From Grimontia indica (GTDB taxonomy: Bacteria; Pseudomonadota; Gammaproteobacteria; Enterobacterales; Vibrionaceae): a stretch of 32,406 nt of DNA. Shown piece after piece: positions 32,397 through 32,406 of the stretch; the stretch's first letter is position 1; every line of letters begins with the position of its first letter. The translations under genes and the position numbers were made by a program. Location of the stretch: contig NZ_ANFM02000050.1 in the NCBI RefSeq assembly GCF_000333895.2, positions 1-32,406 on the forward strand, read 5' to 3'. The notes under the pieces are model-generated. The model was not told where the DNA came from, did no database searches, and saw nothing but the letters and a program-made list of their open reading frames with translations.

Positions 32397-32406
32397 GATA
32401 ACGCAG

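Overview
The window is about 32.4 kb of gene-dense gammaproteobacterial chromosome, most likely from a member of the Vibrionaceae (Vibrio, Grimontia, Enterovibrio or Photobacterium type). This rests mainly on an adjacent LuxM-type autoinducer synthase and LuxN-type receptor kinase pair, supported by the protein families present and by interspersed palindromic repeats. The species cannot be fixed by reading alone. No rRNA, tRNA, CRISPR array or transposase gene was seen.

Region 1 (1-9.6 kb, +): the 3' end of a giant secreted adhesin (immunoglobulin-like/Calx-beta repeats, calcium-binding acidic block, type I secretion C-terminus). It is followed by its own type I secretion ABC transporter, membrane fusion protein and TolC-like outer-membrane channel, then a LapD-like inner-membrane c-di-GMP receptor with degenerate GGDEF and EAL domains. 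This is a Lap-type surface adhesion module. The partner protease LapG is not in the window.

Region 2 (9.8-15.7 kb): a FadL-type outer-membrane porin (+) faces a minus-strand group of an AraC-family regulator, an aldehyde dehydrogenase and a long-chain acyl-CoA ligase. Together they suggest uptake, oxidation and CoA activation of a hydrophobic aldehyde or acid.

Region 3 (16-20.7 kb): a small unknown gene (-) lies divergent from luxM-luxN (+), an acyl-homoserine-lactone synthase and its hybrid sensor kinase. This LuxN-like protein has an extra receiver-like domain in which Glu replaces the phospho-acceptor Asp.

Region 4 (20.7-27.4 kb): a catabolic island for shikimate/quinate-type compounds. 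TRAP transporter permeases (-) are divergent from a GntR/FCD regulator, a Gfo/Idh/MocA oxidoreductase, a type II dehydroquinate dehydratase and a two-domain 3-dehydroshikimate dehydratase (+). The TRAP genes lack an adjacent solute-binding protein. A 268-bp palindromic repeat element with inverted termini sits in the divergent control region.

Region 5 (27.4-28.2 kb): a hexameric tyrosine-coordinated haem protein gene (-) divergent from an OhrR-like peroxide sensor (+), with a palindrome inside the predicted haem-protein promoter.

Region 6 (28.2-31.8 kb, all -): zur, a dihydroorotase paralogue, a gamma-type carbonic anhydrase and a His-rich COG0523/CobW GTPase, with a strong Zur-box candidate in front of zur. 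It reads as a zinc-starvation operon. A small tRNA-binding-domain protein (-) ends the window.
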